Below are positions 34,832-41,682 of a stretch of 64,000 nt of DNA, in pieces. Under the pieces are notes generated by a model. That model saw only the letters and a program-made list of their open reading frames with translations. It was not told where the DNA came from and made no database searches. Each line of letters opens with the position of its first letter. Within the stretch, counting starts at the first letter, position 1. The position numbers were made by a program, and so were the translations under genes. The stretch comes from a virus: positions 16,354 to 80,353 of the IMG/VR virus record IMGVR_UViG_3300015371_000014; one strand, written 5' to 3'.

Positions 34832-35307
34832 TCTTGACCCCATGCCATCACGGCACCACGGAACGGATAGTTGTCGGAAAAGTCTTGCAGTCTAGATTCG
34901 TCCCCATCCCACAGGTTGACCCTGCCAGTGACGACATCGATATAGCCAACGTACCAGGAGTTCCCGTGATCGTAACCGTCCACCCACTTCTCTTGATAGA
35001 TGCAGATGCCAAGGTTGCCAAGCATGTTCGGCCAGATCCACCATTCGGGATTGAGCCGGGGATCGTAGAGAGCTTGGCGCATCCAGCCGATGGTTGGTGT
35101 AACCCATTCATCTTGATCGCGACGGTAGATCAGGGTGGGCGGGAAAGTCTCATCCTTCGCTGTCCAACGATGACCCTGATCGAACTCCATATTGGGATCG
35201 TACGTCGGGGCTGGGAGTTCGGCCATCTGGCCTGTGTTCTCGATCTCTTCGTCGGCCAGTTGAAATGCTTGCTTGGCAGCTTCGGGACGAACGATGTGTC
35301 GTGTCAT
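34828..35307 (-). CDS. Hypothetical protein, 159 aa
   Basis: ATGA-coupled to thyX upstream. Trp/Tyr-rich soluble protein (WWIWPNMLGNLGICIYQEKW). No family recognised. Confidence 0.6.
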   Translation of the reverse strand: MTRHIVRPEAAKQAFQLADEEIENTGQMAELPAPTYDPNMEFDQGHRWTAKDETFPPTLIYRRDQDEWVTPTIGWMRQALYDPRLNPEWWIWPNMLGNLGICIYQEKWVDGYDHGNSWYVGYIDVVTGRVNLWDGDESRLQDFSDNYPFRGAVMAWGQE

Positions 35308-36014
35308 GGTGATCCCCTGCCGTTCTTGACGAATGCCTCTGCTACGAGGGGCCAGTGCCGAAAGAAAGCATCTTCCATCTGTAGGGCGAGTTCCTCGATT
35401 TCTGCCATAGGATAGGTAGCGAAGGTGTTCCTGGTGTCATTGACTCGCAAGGAGAGGAAGTGCATCAGAGAGCGAGGATTGAAGGTGACGTGCATCCTGG
35501 TATAGATAGCCACCGGCAGGACGGTACGTGCAACCTCGTTGGCAATTCCCTCGCCAATCATGGTCTTGTAGCTGTCCCACGCATGGCGATAGGAAACACC
35601 CTGGCACACGCCCACGAGATGGTGGTGATACTCAGGCGTTTCTCCCTGCTCCATTGCGGGACGGGCGGATGTGCCGGTGTTGACGAGTCCTCGTTCAGGA
35701 CGTGGCACCCAGAAGATTGGTTCGAGTTCGGTGTAGCGGCCAGACATCTCATTGATGCTAACGCCGATGCGGTGCCGCACAAGCTCCCGTGCCACGAATA
35801 TGGGGATGTGTAACCGAAACTGAAGCCAGCCCTGCTCAAAGGGAGAGCCGTGGCGATGCTTCATTAGGTAGTTGAGGAGTCCAGCTACCCGATTCTCGTC
35901 TCGCTGCTCGACATTACCCAATGACACCCATGCTGCTTGAGCAATCGTTAGGTCACTCCCAGCATGATTGAGCAGGGTAGCGGTGATGTCGGAGGTCAGA
36001 ATGACACCTGTCAA
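35304..36014 (-). CDS. thyX: Flavin-dependent thymidylate synthase ThyX
   Basis: 236 aa from TTG 36014. Converts dUMP to dTMP using FAD and methylene-tetrahydrofolate, supplying dTTP for phage DNA. The signature RHRIGVSINEMSGRY (about residues 75-90) is complete, with flanking helices of the usual fold. TTG is chosen because GAGGGGG lies about 9 nt upstream and it overlaps the previous stop (TTGA). The start codon is the first three bases of an operator-like site, so binding could control dTMP supply. Confidence 0.85.
   Translation of the reverse strand: MTGVILTSDITATLLNHAGSDLTIAQAAWVSLGNVEQRDENRVAGLLNYLMKHRHGSPFEQGWLQFRLHIPIFVARELVRHRIGVSINEMSGRYTELEPIFWVPRPERGLVNTGTSARPAMEQGETPEYHHHLVGVCQGVSYRHAWDSYKTMIGEGIANEVARTVLPVAIYTRMHVTFNPRSLMHFLSLRVNDTRNTFATYPMAEIEELALQMEDAFFRHWPLVAEAFVKNGRGSP
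36001..36014. promoter_or_regulatory. Operator-like site overlapping the thyX start
   Basis: On the minus strand TTGACAGGTGTCAT (one outer mismatch). The TTG is the probable thyX initiation codon and TGA the stop of the upstream gene. Confidence 0.65.
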
Positions 36015-36418
36015 CGCGTTATCCCCCTCAGAAGCGCAGCCTTGACTTGTGGATTCGCAGCCTTGAGATCGATCATCTCTCCACCGGCTGGGACTAACCA
36101 CACGTCACCGACGTAGCGGGTGAAACTCGTATCTTCTTCCACCTTGGTTTTGAGTTGGCGGGTAATAACACGGAGGTTCCACTCTGACTGGGGTGGTGGA
36201 AGGAAATTCTGGAGTGCGAGCATCAACGCGTTAGCCCTGGCCTTTCCATCCTCTGTCCAGATTTCTGGCTCCCACAGATCTGCGATGCGGATGTTCGTCT
36301 TGTGCCGACCATCCATACCGTTGTCGGTTAGCACCACAATCGTGTCAGCGTCGTGGACACGAATCAGACTGGCGCGAAAATGCCACAGATACTCGCGGTC
36401 CCACTCTTTCGCATTCAC
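36011..36418 (-). CDS. Staphylococcal-nuclease-like (thermonuclease fold) protein
   Basis: 135 aa. LIRVHDADTIVVLTD and NIRIADLWEPEIWTEDGKAR match the SNase core (V.DGDT...VRL.GIDTPE), including the Arg and Glu of the first active-site block. The second Arg block is less clear (FTRYVGDVWL). No signal peptide, so it would act in the cytoplasm on DNA or RNA. ATGA/TTGA-coupled to its neighbours. Confidence 0.65.
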   Translation of the reverse strand: MNAKEWDREYLWHFRASLIRVHDADTIVVLTDNGMDGRHKTNIRIADLWEPEIWTEDGKARANALMLALQNFLPPPQSEWNLRVITRQLKTKVEEDTSFTRYVGDVWLVPAGGEMIDLKAANPQVKAALLRGITR

Positions 36419-36780
36419 GTCACTTCCTCCACATGCTTGTTGTAGCCAAGACCAGAGTCAGCCCACTTTCGTTGCAGGTTGATCTGGTGCTTGTCATACA
36501 GGCATTGCGCTACGTCAATCCCTGTAGCATCAGCGATGGCGTAGAGGAGCATCAGGTTATCCGCGATCTCCATGGCGAGCTTCGTTGTATGGACATCGCT
36601 TTCCCAGGGAATACGGTTCCAGGCTGCAAAGGCTTGGTCGAGTTCCTGGCGTTCCTCTTGCATATGGTTGATGATGCGCTGTGGTTCAGCCATCTGTTGT
36701 GGGAATGTTTCCCGGCACCATGCCTGAATCTCTTGGATCAGAGCTTTGTTGAACCAGTCTATTTTTATCAGGTCATTCAT
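36415..36780 (-). CDS. MazG-like nucleotide pyrophosphohydrolase
   Basis: 121 aa, ATG 36780. HMQEERQELDQAF followed by KLAMEIADNLMLLYAIAD has the EExxE...ExxD metal-binding pattern of all-alpha MazG/dUTPase-like NTP pyrophosphatases. It may hydrolyse non-canonical dNTPs or lower (p)ppGpp; it lies near thyX, so nucleotide metabolism is plausible. Confidence 0.65.
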   Translation of the reverse strand: MNDLIKIDWFNKALIQEIQAWCRETFPQQMAEPQRIINHMQEERQELDQAFAAWNRIPWESDVHTTKLAMEIADNLMLLYAIADATGIDVAQCLYDKHQINLQRKWADSGLGYNKHVEEVT

Positions 36781-36985
36781 CGTCCCACTCCATACCCTCA
36801 ACGACGTGCCAGACATCTCCCTCCGAAACAGAGTATCCGTGGATCACGCAGTCGTTAATCTGATTGCAAAGAAAGGCTTCGATAGTACCCCTTGCCTCTC
36901 CCCTCATCAGGCCGTGCAAGACATCCATCTCATCAGTCTCATCGGTGACCTTGACCTTGATCATAAGGACGTGTTCCCTGGACAT
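36773..36985 (-). CDS. Hypothetical protein, 70 aa
   Basis: ATG 36985 overlaps the previous stop (TGATG) with GGGAAGGG upstream. One ferredoxin-like beta-alpha pattern (HVLMIKVKVTDET...HGLMRGEARGTIEAFL). Function unknown. Confidence 0.6.
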   Translation of the reverse strand: MSREHVLMIKVKVTDETDEMDVLHGLMRGEARGTIEAFLCNQINDCVIHGYSVSEGDVWHVVEGMEWDDE

Positions 36986-37194
36986 CACCCTTCCCCTCTC
37001 CATATGCGCTCATACACCTCAATGGTGATCGGAAGAAGATTGGTGACAGAGAGGAACTCATTCACCATAGTGATAAAGTCGTCCCGGCTTTCGTAGTCCT
37101 GAACAGACACTCCCTTCCCACCTGGGCATATCGCAATCCACTTTGGGGATGGACACATCTTGATAGCATCGGGGAGCTTCTCTGGTGGAGTCAT
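36985..37194 (-). CDS. Hypothetical protein, 69 aa
   Basis: ATG 37194 with GAAAGGG upstream; TTG 37206 is an alternative. Small alpha/beta product, no family recognised. Confidence 0.55.
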   Translation of the reverse strand: MTPPEKLPDAIKMCPSPKWIAICPGGKGVSVQDYESRDDFITMVNEFLSVTNLLPITIEVYERIWRGEG

Positions 37195-37208
37195 AATCCC
37201 TTTCAACG

Positions 37209-37469
37209 CTACCCCTCTCCGATCTGTTCGAGGAATCTCTGCACCGCTTTGAAGCGTGTCTCAGCCTTACCCTCCACGGTAGGATCTTTAGGGTTGTAGG
37301 CTCGCCAGCGCTTATCGGCTTGACATTCCGCCGCGCAGAGGATGTTGGTCTTGGAGCGTGCTTTGTCTTCTTTGCTACGGTAGACCAGATAGGTGTTGGT
37401 GACGTACGCCGCTGGAACGTAATAGAAGTTGTCCTCGACCTTTCTCCCGCGCAGACCAACGTTCGCCAT
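37209..37469 (-). CDS. Basic hypothetical protein, 86 aa
   Basis: ATG overlaps the previous stop. Lys/Arg-rich with a single CAAEC pair; may bind nucleic acid. Function unknown. Confidence 0.55.
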   Translation of the reverse strand: MANVGLRGRKVEDNFYYVPAAYVTNTYLVYRSKEDKARSKTNILCAAECQADKRWRAYNPKDPTVEGKAETRFKAVQRFLEQIGEG

Positions 37470-37777
37470 TAAAACCTCCTCCCTCTCTTTCGTCCTGGCC
37501 GGTTGTGCTTCTTTCCGCTTTTTTTCCTGGCAACACTACGCAAGGCATACATGGTTCGCTGATCGACAAAGACGGAGGTGATCTCGCGTGGGGATCGATG
37601 CTTGCGCTTGATGTCCAGGTAGTCGGCAATGGAGATTGGCGCGTTGTTCTCGATACCCTCTGCGATGCCGCGACCGAACGCCTCTCCTGCCGGGACATGC
37701 TCAGAGTTGGATGATTGTTCTCCTCGCGCTAAAACGCGCTTCTTCGCTTTCTCCATCAGTTCATCGAGTTCTGACAC
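37469..37777 (-). CDS. Basic-tailed hypothetical protein, 102 aa
   Basis: GTG 37777 lies inside an operator-like site, with GGAGG and AAGGAA upstream. Helical N-terminus (DELMEKAKKRVLARG), central IADYLDIKRKHRS and an extremely basic end (KKSGKKHNRPGRKRGRRF) suitable for nucleic-acid binding. Confidence 0.65.
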   Translation of the reverse strand: MSELDELMEKAKKRVLARGEQSSNSEHVPAGEAFGRGIAEGIENNAPISIADYLDIKRKHRSPREITSVFVDQRTMYALRSVARKKSGKKHNRPGRKRGRRF

Positions 37778-37784
37778 CTGTCAA
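37771..37784. promoter_or_regulatory. Operator-like site containing a GTG start
   Basis: On the minus strand TTGACAGGTGTCAG; bases 8-10 are the GTG start of the downstream gene. One outer mismatch to the core. Confidence 0.65.
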
Positions 37785-37799
37785 TTCCTTCCGTGCCTC

Positions 37800-38225
37800 C
37801 TAGGGGCCTTTTTGCGCGTTTGGGGGGCATATGGCGGCAACGTAGTGTTGCGCTCCTGCCATCGTGACTTCCTTGGATATTCCCTCAGGGCCAGGAAGGG
37901 CTGGCTTGTACACCCCACAGGTCGAGAGATACCCATACACATAGCCAGTGACGTAGTACGGTTTGGTTGGCTCTGGGATCGGTTCAAAGCTGAGTGGGGT
38001 AGGGGTGACCAGGAACTCTATCGATACCGGCGTGGCGTGAGTCCGTATCGGAATCGGCACCACCGGCTCTGCGGTGACACGAAAGATCATGATCGCCCCT
38101 ACCGCTAGCATTACCGCGATCATCAGGAACGCCAGAATGATCAGCAGTCTGTCTTGTATCTCAGAACGGGGGGTAGGGGAGAAACTCTTCGGGTTCGTTC
38201 TGTTTTTGGGTGTCTCCAGTGACAT
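37800..38225 (-). CDS. Single-span membrane protein, 141 aa
   Basis: Cytoplasmic basic N-terminus, one hydrophobic helix (LLIILAFLMIAVMLAVGAIMIF, about residues 27-48), a Pro-rich stalk and an exported C-terminal part with two Cys. Possibly a superinfection or cell-envelope modifier; unknown. Confidence 0.6.
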   Translation of the reverse strand: MSLETPKNRTNPKSFSPTPRSEIQDRLLIILAFLMIAVMLAVGAIMIFRVTAEPVVPIPIRTHATPVSIEFLVTPTPLSFEPIPEPTKPYYVTGYVYGYLSTCGVYKPALPGPEGISKEVTMAGAQHYVAAICPPNAQKGP

Positions 38226-38637
38226 CGTACTCCCCTAGCTGCAAGGCGAGATAACGGAAGTTGGCTGGCGAGAACCCCGTTGAGCTAGGGGTGATGAACA
38301 TCACCAGGGCCAGGGCGCCGATAGGACAGTGATCGTATCCCAGGATGGTGCCAACGTCTCCAGCGGTGATCCCGAACCGGCTAACGTGTGAAACAACCTG
38401 AGTGCCTACCGGCAGATCCTTCAGGCATCCCTTGCCCTGCGTCTCGTCATAGGACATGTCAAAGACGATGACGGCACGATTCCCCATGTCGGGATTGAAG
38501 TGGAACTGCACCTCCGCGTTGTCAAGCGTGGAGAGTGCCTCGTTGACTGCCAGGAAGAACTTATCTTCGCTGTCTACCGCATTCTCTGGGTAGTTGTAGC
38601 TCTGCCGCACGACCATGGTTTGCTTGACGGTTTTCAC
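38161..38637 (-). CDS. Hypothetical protein, 158 aa
   Basis: First gene after a TAAGGT promoter. Beta-rich; GTQVVSHVSRFGITAGDVGTILGY resembles an SH3-like beta barrel. Its 3' end overlaps the membrane protein gene by 65 nt in another frame. Confidence 0.6.
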   Translation of the reverse strand: MKTVKQTMVVRQSYNYPENAVDSEDKFFLAVNEALSTLDNAEVQFHFNPDMGNRAVIVFDMSYDETQGKGCLKDLPVGTQVVSHVSRFGITAGDVGTILGYDHCPIGALALVMFITPSSTGFSPANFRYLALQLGEYDVTGDTQKQNEPEEFLPYPPF

Positions 38638-38675
38638 TGATTCCTCCTTGAGACTCCCTCGCTGCTAATGGAACA

Positions 38676-38704
38676 ACCTTACCACAACGTCTACTCTTTG
38701 TCAA
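38676..38704 (-). promoter_or_regulatory. TAAGGT-class promoter (leftward)
   Basis: Minus strand TTGACA (38704-38699), 17-bp spacer ending GTTGTGG, TAAGGT (38681-38676). The same GTTGTGG-TAAGGT block occurs at 41.41 and 51.42 kb. Confidence 0.75.
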
Positions 38705-38933
38705 GCACCTCCTCGTCATCCTGTAACCAGACCAGGAACTCCCATTCTTCCTGCTTGATCTTGCCTTGCTCGATCCAGTCGGCCAGATAACCGATGGCTG
38801 GTCCCGCATTCACGATACTGAGTCTGGCGATGCTGGGCATCTTGGGGGAGTGTTTATCCATCAGTCGCTGCATCTGCCTGACACAGGACGCGGCCAGCTT
38901 GCGGCGTACCTCCTGCCGTTCGGCCCGACTCAG
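38691..38933 (-). CDS. Hypothetical protein, about 80 aa, possible CTG start
   Basis: The convincing coding part begins LSRAERQEVRRKLAASC. CTG 38933 overlaps the previous stop as CTGA with GGGGAAGG upstream, the same geometry as ATGA/GTGA/TTGA junctions here. ATG 39029 is an alternative inside the upstream gene. Its end carries the -35 of the promoter for the next genes. Confidence 0.5.
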   Translation of the reverse strand: MSRAERQEVRRKLAASCVRQMQRLMDKHSPKMPSIARLSIVNAGPAIGYLADWIEQGKIKQEEWEFLVWLQDDEEVLDKE

Positions 38934-39364
38934 TACACCTTCCCCAGCGCCTCCTGTTTCAGGCTCTCCTGGGGCCGCACGGTCTTGACGATCTTGATCC
39001 ACTCCGGACTTCCCTTGTGAACGAGCCATGTCTTTCGATGCTCCACCTTCTGCAAGTCAACCGCGATGGCGTACTGCTCCTTGGTAATCTTCGCGGTCAT
39101 GCGTGTGCTGAGGTTTGCCCCGAAATCCAGTGCGGCAGAACCAAATCCTCGCCCTGGCATGACCTTGACCGTAACGGCGATATCAGGGAACCGGCGTTGC
39201 AGGCGCTGTCGCCATATATCCGCAAACTTGATCGCACTGACCAGGGGGTCACACCCCTCAGGACATGGTTCCATATCCCACAGAAGTTCCTGGGGCAGGG
39301 TGATCGTGGCCGTTCGCTGTTCCAGTGGCTTGAGATGCTCTGAGAGATCGATGACCTTTCCCAC
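38930..39364 (-). CDS. Hypothetical protein, 144 aa
   Basis: GTG 39364 after AGAAGGAG. Mixed alpha/beta fold with a double-Cys PCPEGCDPL segment. Function unknown; the upstream extension of the frame is a shadow. Confidence 0.6.
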   Translation of the reverse strand: MGKVIDLSEHLKPLEQRTATITLPQELLWDMEPCPEGCDPLVSAIKFADIWRQRLQRRFPDIAVTVKVMPGRGFGSAALDFGANLSTRMTAKITKEQYAIAVDLQKVEHRKTWLVHKGSPEWIKIVKTVRPQESLKQEALGKVY

Positions 39365-39671
39365 GTTTTCGCTCCTTCTTGCTTCCACGCTGCTTGTACG
39401 GTGGGTCGCAGAGTTCGTCCAGGGTGAAGTGGGCGACGAAAGTCTTGTTCTCCTTCGTTGGCTTCCACGCCTCAACGTCATAGTAGAGGGCGACCGAATT
39501 ACCAATATGAACACTGTAACCAATCACCCTGAGATTGATTTCTTCTGCCCAGGCGAAGATTCCTTCTCCCCTCCTCCGTGTTGTACGAACCTTATCGCCA
39601 ATGATGTAGTGAAACTCCAGGGTGAGCGTTTCCTTAGGTGCTGTTAATTCTTTCCTCTGGGCGGCTAACAA
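39258..39671 (-). CDS. Hypothetical protein, about 137 aa
   Basis: TTG 39671 has AAGGAAA five bases upstream; CTG 39620 is an alternative. Beta-rich core (TLTLEFHYIIGDKVRTT, VIGYSVHIGNSVALYYDVE) then a basic tail that overlaps the next gene by about 107 nt. Confidence 0.5.
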   Translation of the reverse strand: MLAAQRKELTAPKETLTLEFHYIIGDKVRTTRRRGEGIFAWAEEINLRVIGYSVHIGNSVALYYDVEAWKPTKENKTFVAHFTLDELCDPPYKQRGSKKERKRGKGHRSLRASQATGTANGHDHPAPGTSVGYGTMS

Positions 39672-39981
39672 TGAGCTTTCCTTCCGCAATATGGTCAATC
39701 AGCTGACCAACTGATCCCTGACCCGCTGTGTCTCCTGACTTCAGGAAGAGCTTATGAGCGGCAGCGATCTCCATCGCTTTTTCCCAGAGTCCTGGGGTGA
39801 CGTAGATCACTCGCTGTTCCTTGTTGCCGACTGACTTCGGTACGTAGCCGATGATCTGCGAGACACGCTGCCGACTCACTCCGTACTTACGGGCAATGGC
39901 GGAACGAGTCCACCCCTGATCAATCAGCCCTAGCCATGTCCGTTCAACGTTAGGATCCTCGATCTTTCTCTCGATTGGCAT
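39634..39981 (-). CDS. Helix-turn-helix DNA-binding protein
   Basis: 115 aa. WTRSAIARKYGVSRQRVSQIIG (about residues 24-45) is a textbook HTH of the resolvase/sigma-region-4 type. The remainder is a second small alpha/beta domain. One of two visible HTH proteins that could bind the dispersed 14-bp sites. No evidence links it specifically. Confidence 0.7.
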   Translation of the reverse strand: MPIERKIEDPNVERTWLGLIDQGWTRSAIARKYGVSRQRVSQIIGYVPKSVGNKEQRVIYVTPGLWEKAMEIAAAHKLFLKSGDTAGQGSVGQLIDHIAEGKLIVSRPEERINST

Positions 39982-39990
39982 AGTCCCTCC

Positions 39991-40320
39991 TCATGCCAGT
40001 AGTTCCAACATTCTGGCCCAGTCATCAGGGTTGGGACGCAAGACGTAGACGAAAACGCCGAACCAGTGTGCGTTCTGGTGCCACCTCAATTGGGCGGCAC
40101 TAAGCTCAGATCCCTTCTTCATGGTCTTGAGTTCGATCAGGCGATACTGATCACCACGGAACATCAGTAGATCGGGGATGCCCTTCTTGTTGCCGATCAT
40201 GTTCCGGATATGCTCCACCATCCATCCGTAGTGACCAGCCGACTGAATCACGGCTTGTTGCCACTGTCCCTCTGTGTACTTCTCCAGGTTGACGGGGCAC
40301 TCTAGGGTGACTGGTGGCAT
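39991..40320 (-). CDS. VRR-NUC family nuclease
   Basis: 109 aa. GIPDLLMF...RLIELKTMKKGSELSAAQLRWHQ shows the PD-(D/E)XK core of VRR-NUC proteins: catalytic Asp, Glu-x-Lys, then the downstream Gln helix. Stand-alone phage versions process replication or recombination intermediates. Lies between HTH and small genes upstream in the replication cluster. Confidence 0.8.
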   Translation of the reverse strand: MPPVTLECPVNLEKYTEGQWQQAVIQSAGHYGWMVEHIRNMIGNKKGIPDLLMFRGDQYRLIELKTMKKGSELSAAQLRWHQNAHWFGVFVYVLRPNPDDWARMLELLA

Positions 40321-40541
40321 GGTTCCCTCAGAAGACTTTCTTGCCGCCAGAGATCGTGTCTGGAATAGGAGATCTTATTTGGGGGAGGGCACCCCTGGCG
40401 AGGAGGGAACTTGACCACGACGATCATGTACTGCCCTTCTCCACGCACCTCAACCACCGTGCCGATATGGCCGCGCCGGTATTCAGGGTAGGTATGGTCA
40501 AGGGGAGCGACTTCATCCCCGACGCTATACGTCTTCTCCAC
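40302..40541 (-). CDS. SH3-like small protein, 79 aa
   Basis: Beta-barrel pattern (VGDEVAPLDHTYPEYRRGHIGTVV split by short loops; QYMIVVVKFP). Overlaps both neighbours by 17-19 nt. Unknown function. Confidence 0.55.
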   Translation of the reverse strand: MEKTYSVGDEVAPLDHTYPEYRRGHIGTVVEVRGEGQYMIVVVKFPPRQGCPPPNKISYSRHDLWRQESLLREPCHQSP

Positions 40542-40830
40542 GAGCCATCTTCTCCCGCTTCTCTTTGATCTTCTCTCCGATCTCCCTCACACTGACCTCG
40601 ACCGCATTGAGTTGCTTCTTGATTTTGACGGCCCGTTTGTGCTTGTTCGGGGTGAGATCGTAATGCTCAGTCGCTTTGCCCAGATCCTGCACCCATTCGG
40701 GTTTGAGGGCGAGGTACCAGCGAGCATTCCAAAGCTCGTCATGCGTGTCGCACATCAGGTACGACGACTGATCGTACGGCCACTCCTTCGTGTGTTCGCA
40801 TGCCGTCAAGTTCGAGATATAACAGGGCAT
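40525..40830 (-). CDS. Hypothetical protein, 101 aa
   Basis: N-terminal Cys/His set (CYIS..ACEH...MCDTH) that may bind zinc, then a long basic helix (KHKRAVKIKKQLNAVEVSVREIGEKIKEKREK is approximate extent). Unknown function. Confidence 0.55.
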   Translation of the reverse strand: MPCYISNLTACEHTKEWPYDQSSYLMCDTHDELWNARWYLALKPEWVQDLGKATEHYDLTPNKHKRAVKIKKQLNAVEVSVREIGEKIKEKREKMARGEDV

Positions 40831-40839
40831 TGTTTCTCC

Positions 40840-41091
40840 TTAGCGCGGATCGAGGTTGAGTGCGGCCATGATTGCCGCATCGATCACCGTAGCCAGGAAG
40901 TCAGCTTCGCGAAGCCTCTTCCTGGCTTGCTCCGCATTCGTTTCATTTCGGACTGCTACCCAGCGCAGGACGTTGGCAGCAGCGGTGTCTGCTTCGTCTC
41001 GTGCCTGCCGGTAATCTTGCTGGAGTCGATAGACCACATCCTCCACGATCAGGTGCTTTCTCTCTACGTCCAGGGTGTTGACAGTATCCAT
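40840..41091 (-). CDS. Helical hypothetical protein, 83 aa
   Basis: Fully helical, Ala/Arg/Glu-rich (VVYRLQQDYRQARDEADTAA), with GGGAGTC upstream of ATG. No family recognised. Confidence 0.55.
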   Translation of the reverse strand: MDTVNTLDVERKHLIVEDVVYRLQQDYRQARDEADTAAANVLRWVAVRNETNAEQARKRLREADFLATVIDAAIMAALNLDPR

Positions 41092-41104
41092 GAGACTCCC
41101 TTTC

Positions 41105-41362
41105 TTAGGCCCTTATGCCAAGAGCGGTAGCTTGCTCTGTGGTGAGTTCAATCTCGTCCATGACGGCGATTGACCACCCTTCAATCACTTTCTTGATTGA
41201 CAAGGCTCCATACGCTCGTCTGATGTAGATCGCTGTCCTGCCGGTTTTTGTCCTTTCCTTACTCCAGACGCATTCATACCCGTTATCGATCAGGGATCTA
41301 ACCATTGCCTCATAGGATGCAATCGCCTCCCTGGAACGAGTTTCTCTACTTGCTGCCAACAC
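41105..41362 (-). CDS. Hypothetical protein, 85 aa
   Basis: GTG 41362 with AGAGGGAG upstream, about 40 nt after the TAAGGT promoter. The longer frame is non-coding shadow. Small alpha/beta protein; unknown role. Confidence 0.55.
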   Translation of the reverse strand: MLAASRETRSREAIASYEAMVRSLIDNGYECVWSKERTKTGRTAIYIRRAYGALSIKKVIEGWSIAVMDEIELTTEQATALGIRA

Positions 41363-41405
41363 GACTCCCTCTACGACATGGGATTCCGACTTCCCATCTG
41401 GTCGT

Positions 41406-41434
41406 ACCTTACCACAACTATGGTGCTTTGTCAA
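41406..41434 (-). promoter_or_regulatory. TAAGGT-class promoter (leftward)
   Basis: TTGACA (41434-41429), 17-bp spacer ending GTTGTGG, TAAGGT (41411-41406). Located at the end of the HNH gene and serving the cluster 41362 to 38691. Confidence 0.75.
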
Positions 41435-41682
41435 GAGTATCTGTTGCGTCTCTGGAGGAATTGTCGCTTCTCCTCCAGAGAGGAAAACACCCTGTTTCCG
41501 GCTCGCTGGTTGCAGTGGAAGCAAGACGCGACGAGATTGCTGCGAGCATTGCCGCCACCACGAGAGCCAGGGATAACGTGGTCTACCGTGGTGGCGAATC
41601 TCCCGCAATAGATACAGGTGTAATTGTGTTCCTTGAGGACGGATCGATGAACGGTCTTACCAGGACGGATCCTCCGACCCAC
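41431..41682 (-). CDS. HNH endonuclease 1
   Basis: 83 aa from GTG 41682 (GAGGAGAA upstream). CIYCGRFATTVDHVIPGSRGG and CFHCNQRAG give the full HNH/McrA-like pattern: CxxC, DHVIP, HxCN. Similar in size and motif to the plus-strand HNH at 53315. May nick DNA for packaging, homing or recombination. Overlaps the end of the primase gene. Confidence 0.8.
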   Translation of the reverse strand: MGRRIRPGKTVHRSVLKEHNYTCIYCGRFATTVDHVIPGSRGGGNARSNLVASCFHCNQRAGNRVFSSLEEKRQFLQRRNRYS